A stretch of DNA of 6,947 nt from an uncultured Prevotella sp. (GTDB lineage: Bacteria; Bacteroidota; Bacteroidia; Bacteroidales; Bacteroidaceae). The notes below the pieces were generated by a model, which was given only the letters and a program-made list of their open reading frames with translations, had not been told where the DNA came from and made no database searches. Positions 6,077-6,947 of the stretch are shown piece after piece (position 1 is the first letter of the stretch; each line of letters begins with the position of its first letter). The stretch is taken from assembly GCA_946625715.1 (NCBI GenBank), contig CAMOTK010000107.1, forward strand, positions 1-6,947, in the 5' to 3' direction. A program made the position numbers and the translations under genes.

Positions 6077-6084
6077 TAACTTTG
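6077..6084 (+). promoter_or_regulatory. -7 promoter box for the glycogen synthase gene
   Basis: TAACTTTG is an exact TAnnTTTG match 22 nt upstream of the ATG at 6107. CTTG at 6051-6054 is a near match to the -33 box with 22-nt spacing. The box has the same sequence as the divergent one at 5991-5998, forming an 11-bp inverted repeat with it. Confidence 0.62.
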
Positions 6085-6091
6085 CGCCCGC

Positions 6092-6103
6092 TTATAATTA
6101 TAA
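6092..6103. other. Perfect 12-bp AT palindrome in the leader of the glycogen synthase gene
   Basis: TTATAATTATAA is its own reverse complement and ends 3 nt before the ATG at 6107. It would lie at or just after the expected transcription start. It could be an operator half-site pair or simply AT-rich leader sequence; flanking bases do not extend the symmetry. Confidence 0.3.
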
Positions 6104-6106
6104 CGA

Positions 6107-6947
6107 ATGGGAACAGATAGATTAACTCCGGATTATATCTTTGAGTCGAGTTGGGAAGTTTGCAACAAAGTTGGCGGTATCTACACCGTTCTTTCATCAA
6201 GAGCAAAGACACTACAGGAGCAGTTTCAGGATAGGATCATCTTTATCGGTCCTGATTTTTGGAAAGAGTCGGAAAGTCCCTATTTCCGCGAAGAAAAGGC
6301 GCTCTTTGCCAGTTGGCAATGGGAGGCCAAGGAGCAGGGGCTGCGTGTCAGGGTCGGGCGCTGGACGGTGCCCGGCGAGCCAATAGCCATCCTCGTCGAC
6401 TTCAATCCGTATTTTGAGAAGAAAAACGAAATCTACACCTGGCTATGGGAGCACTATGGCGTAGACAGTCTGCATGCCTATGGCGACTACGACGAGGCCT
6501 CGATGTTCTCCTATGCGGCCGCACTGGTCGTGGAGAGTTTCTACAACTTCAGCCTCGACGCATCGAAACGGGTTGTCTATCACGCCAACGAGTGGATGTG
6601 CGGCCTGGGTGCTCTCTACATCAATAACCGTCTGCCGCAGATTGGCACCATCTTCACCACCCACGCCACCAGCATCGGACGCTCCATAGCCGGCAACCAG
6701 AAACCCCTCTACGACTATCTCTTCGCATACAATGGCGACCAGATGGCCGCTGAGCTGAACATGCAGAGCAAGCACTCTATTGAGAAACAGACGGCATGGA
6801 ACGTCGACTGCTTCACCACCGTGAGCGACATCACGGCCAACGAGTGTGTGGAACTGCTCGACAAGCCTGTCGACGTGGTGCTGCCAAACGGTTTCGACAA
6901 CAGCTTCGTGCCAAAGGCTGCTGCCTTCGGACGCAAGCGCAAGGTTG
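6107..6947 (+). CDS. GT3-family (eukaryote-like) glycogen synthase, N-terminal part
   Basis: The first 280 codons plus one base are present; the gene runs off the window. The protein resembles eukaryotic glycogen synthases (glycosyltransferase family GT3), which add glucose from UDP-glucose to alpha-1,4-glucan, more than bacterial GlgA (GT5). Signatures are SSWEVCNKVGGIYTVLSSRA (14-33; the GGIYTV loop is the nucleotide-sugar site), FIGPDFW (46-52), HANEWMCGLG (159-168), TIFTTHATSIGR (181-192), TTVSDITANE (237-246) and VLPNGFD (258-264). The order and spacing match the N-terminal Rossmann domain of GT3 enzymes. About half of the protein is visible if it has the size of bacterial GT3 members (roughly 550 residues). 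The ATG at 6107 gives the expected short stretch before the SSWEVCNKVGG motif and follows a -7 box by 22 nt. In Bacteroidales this gene often heads a glycogen operon, but the next gene is not visible. Donor preference cannot be judged here. Confidence 0.93.
   Translation, partial: MGTDRLTPDYIFESSWEVCNKVGGIYTVLSSRAKTLQEQFQDRIIFIGPDFWKESESPYFREEKALFASWQWEAKEQGLRVRVGRWTVPGEPIAILVDFNPYFEKKNEIYTWLWEHYGVDSLHAYGDYDEASMFSYAAALVVESFYNFSLDASKRVVYHANEWMCGLGALYINNRLPQIGTIFTTHATSIGRSIAGNQKPLYDYLFAYNGDQMAAELNMQSKHSIEKQTAWNVDCFTTVSDITANECVELLDKPVDVVLPNGFDNSFVPKAAAFGRKRKV

Overview
The window looks like ordinary chromosome from a member of the Bacteroidales, most likely a Prevotellaceae-type gut or oral bacterium. 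This rests on three things. The intergenic regions carry Bacteroidetes-type promoters (-7 box TAnnTTTG, one with a well-spaced TTTG -33 box), and starts follow A-rich leaders instead of Shine-Dalgarno sites. The protein set fits the group: an exported YhcH-family protein, a CotH-kinase protein with a short DGR...GIYI...KVVV tail, and a GT3-type glycogen synthase. Coding sequence is moderately GC-rich and intergenic sequence is strongly AT-rich. Species is not determined.

Layout. (1) Positions 1-269 (+) are the 3' end of a biotin carboxyl carrier protein, followed by a strong hairpin at 296-327 that can serve both strands. (2) Positions 351-3686 hold four minus-strand genes. In order of transcription they are a HAD-family phosphatase/phosphomutase, panB (overlapping it by 16 nt), an MFS transporter (9 nt after panB) and, after an 82-nt gap filled by a degenerate GTAAATA repeat, an exported YhcH/YjgK/YiaL-family protein. 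(3) Positions 3687-3819 are a divergent promoter region. (4) Positions 3820-5544 (+) encode an exported CotH-kinase-family protein. (5) Positions 5546-5968 (-) encode a small exported protein of unknown function that converges on the CotH gene with 1 nt between stop codons. (6) Positions 5969-6106 are a second divergent promoter region. (7) Positions 6107-6947 (+) are the first 280 codons of a eukaryote-like (GT3) glycogen synthase cut by the window edge.

How the genes work together. PanB makes ketopantoate for pantothenate and coenzyme A, and the BCCP fragment belongs to an acyl-CoA carboxylase or decarboxylase, so both touch CoA metabolism, but they are separate transcription units. The HAD, panB and MFS genes are packed tightly enough to be one operon; a functional link of the HAD and MFS proteins to pantothenate is only inferred. 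The glycogen synthase probably starts a storage-polysaccharide operon beyond the window.

I see no mobile element, CRISPR array, tRNA, rRNA or convincing new multi-gene system. The points most worth a second look are the GT3 glycogen synthase, the exported YhcH protein, the CotH protein with its variant catalytic motifs and C-terminal tail, and the 35-bp-periodic repeat. No stretch longer than 300 bases lacks a gene; the longest gap is 138 nt.
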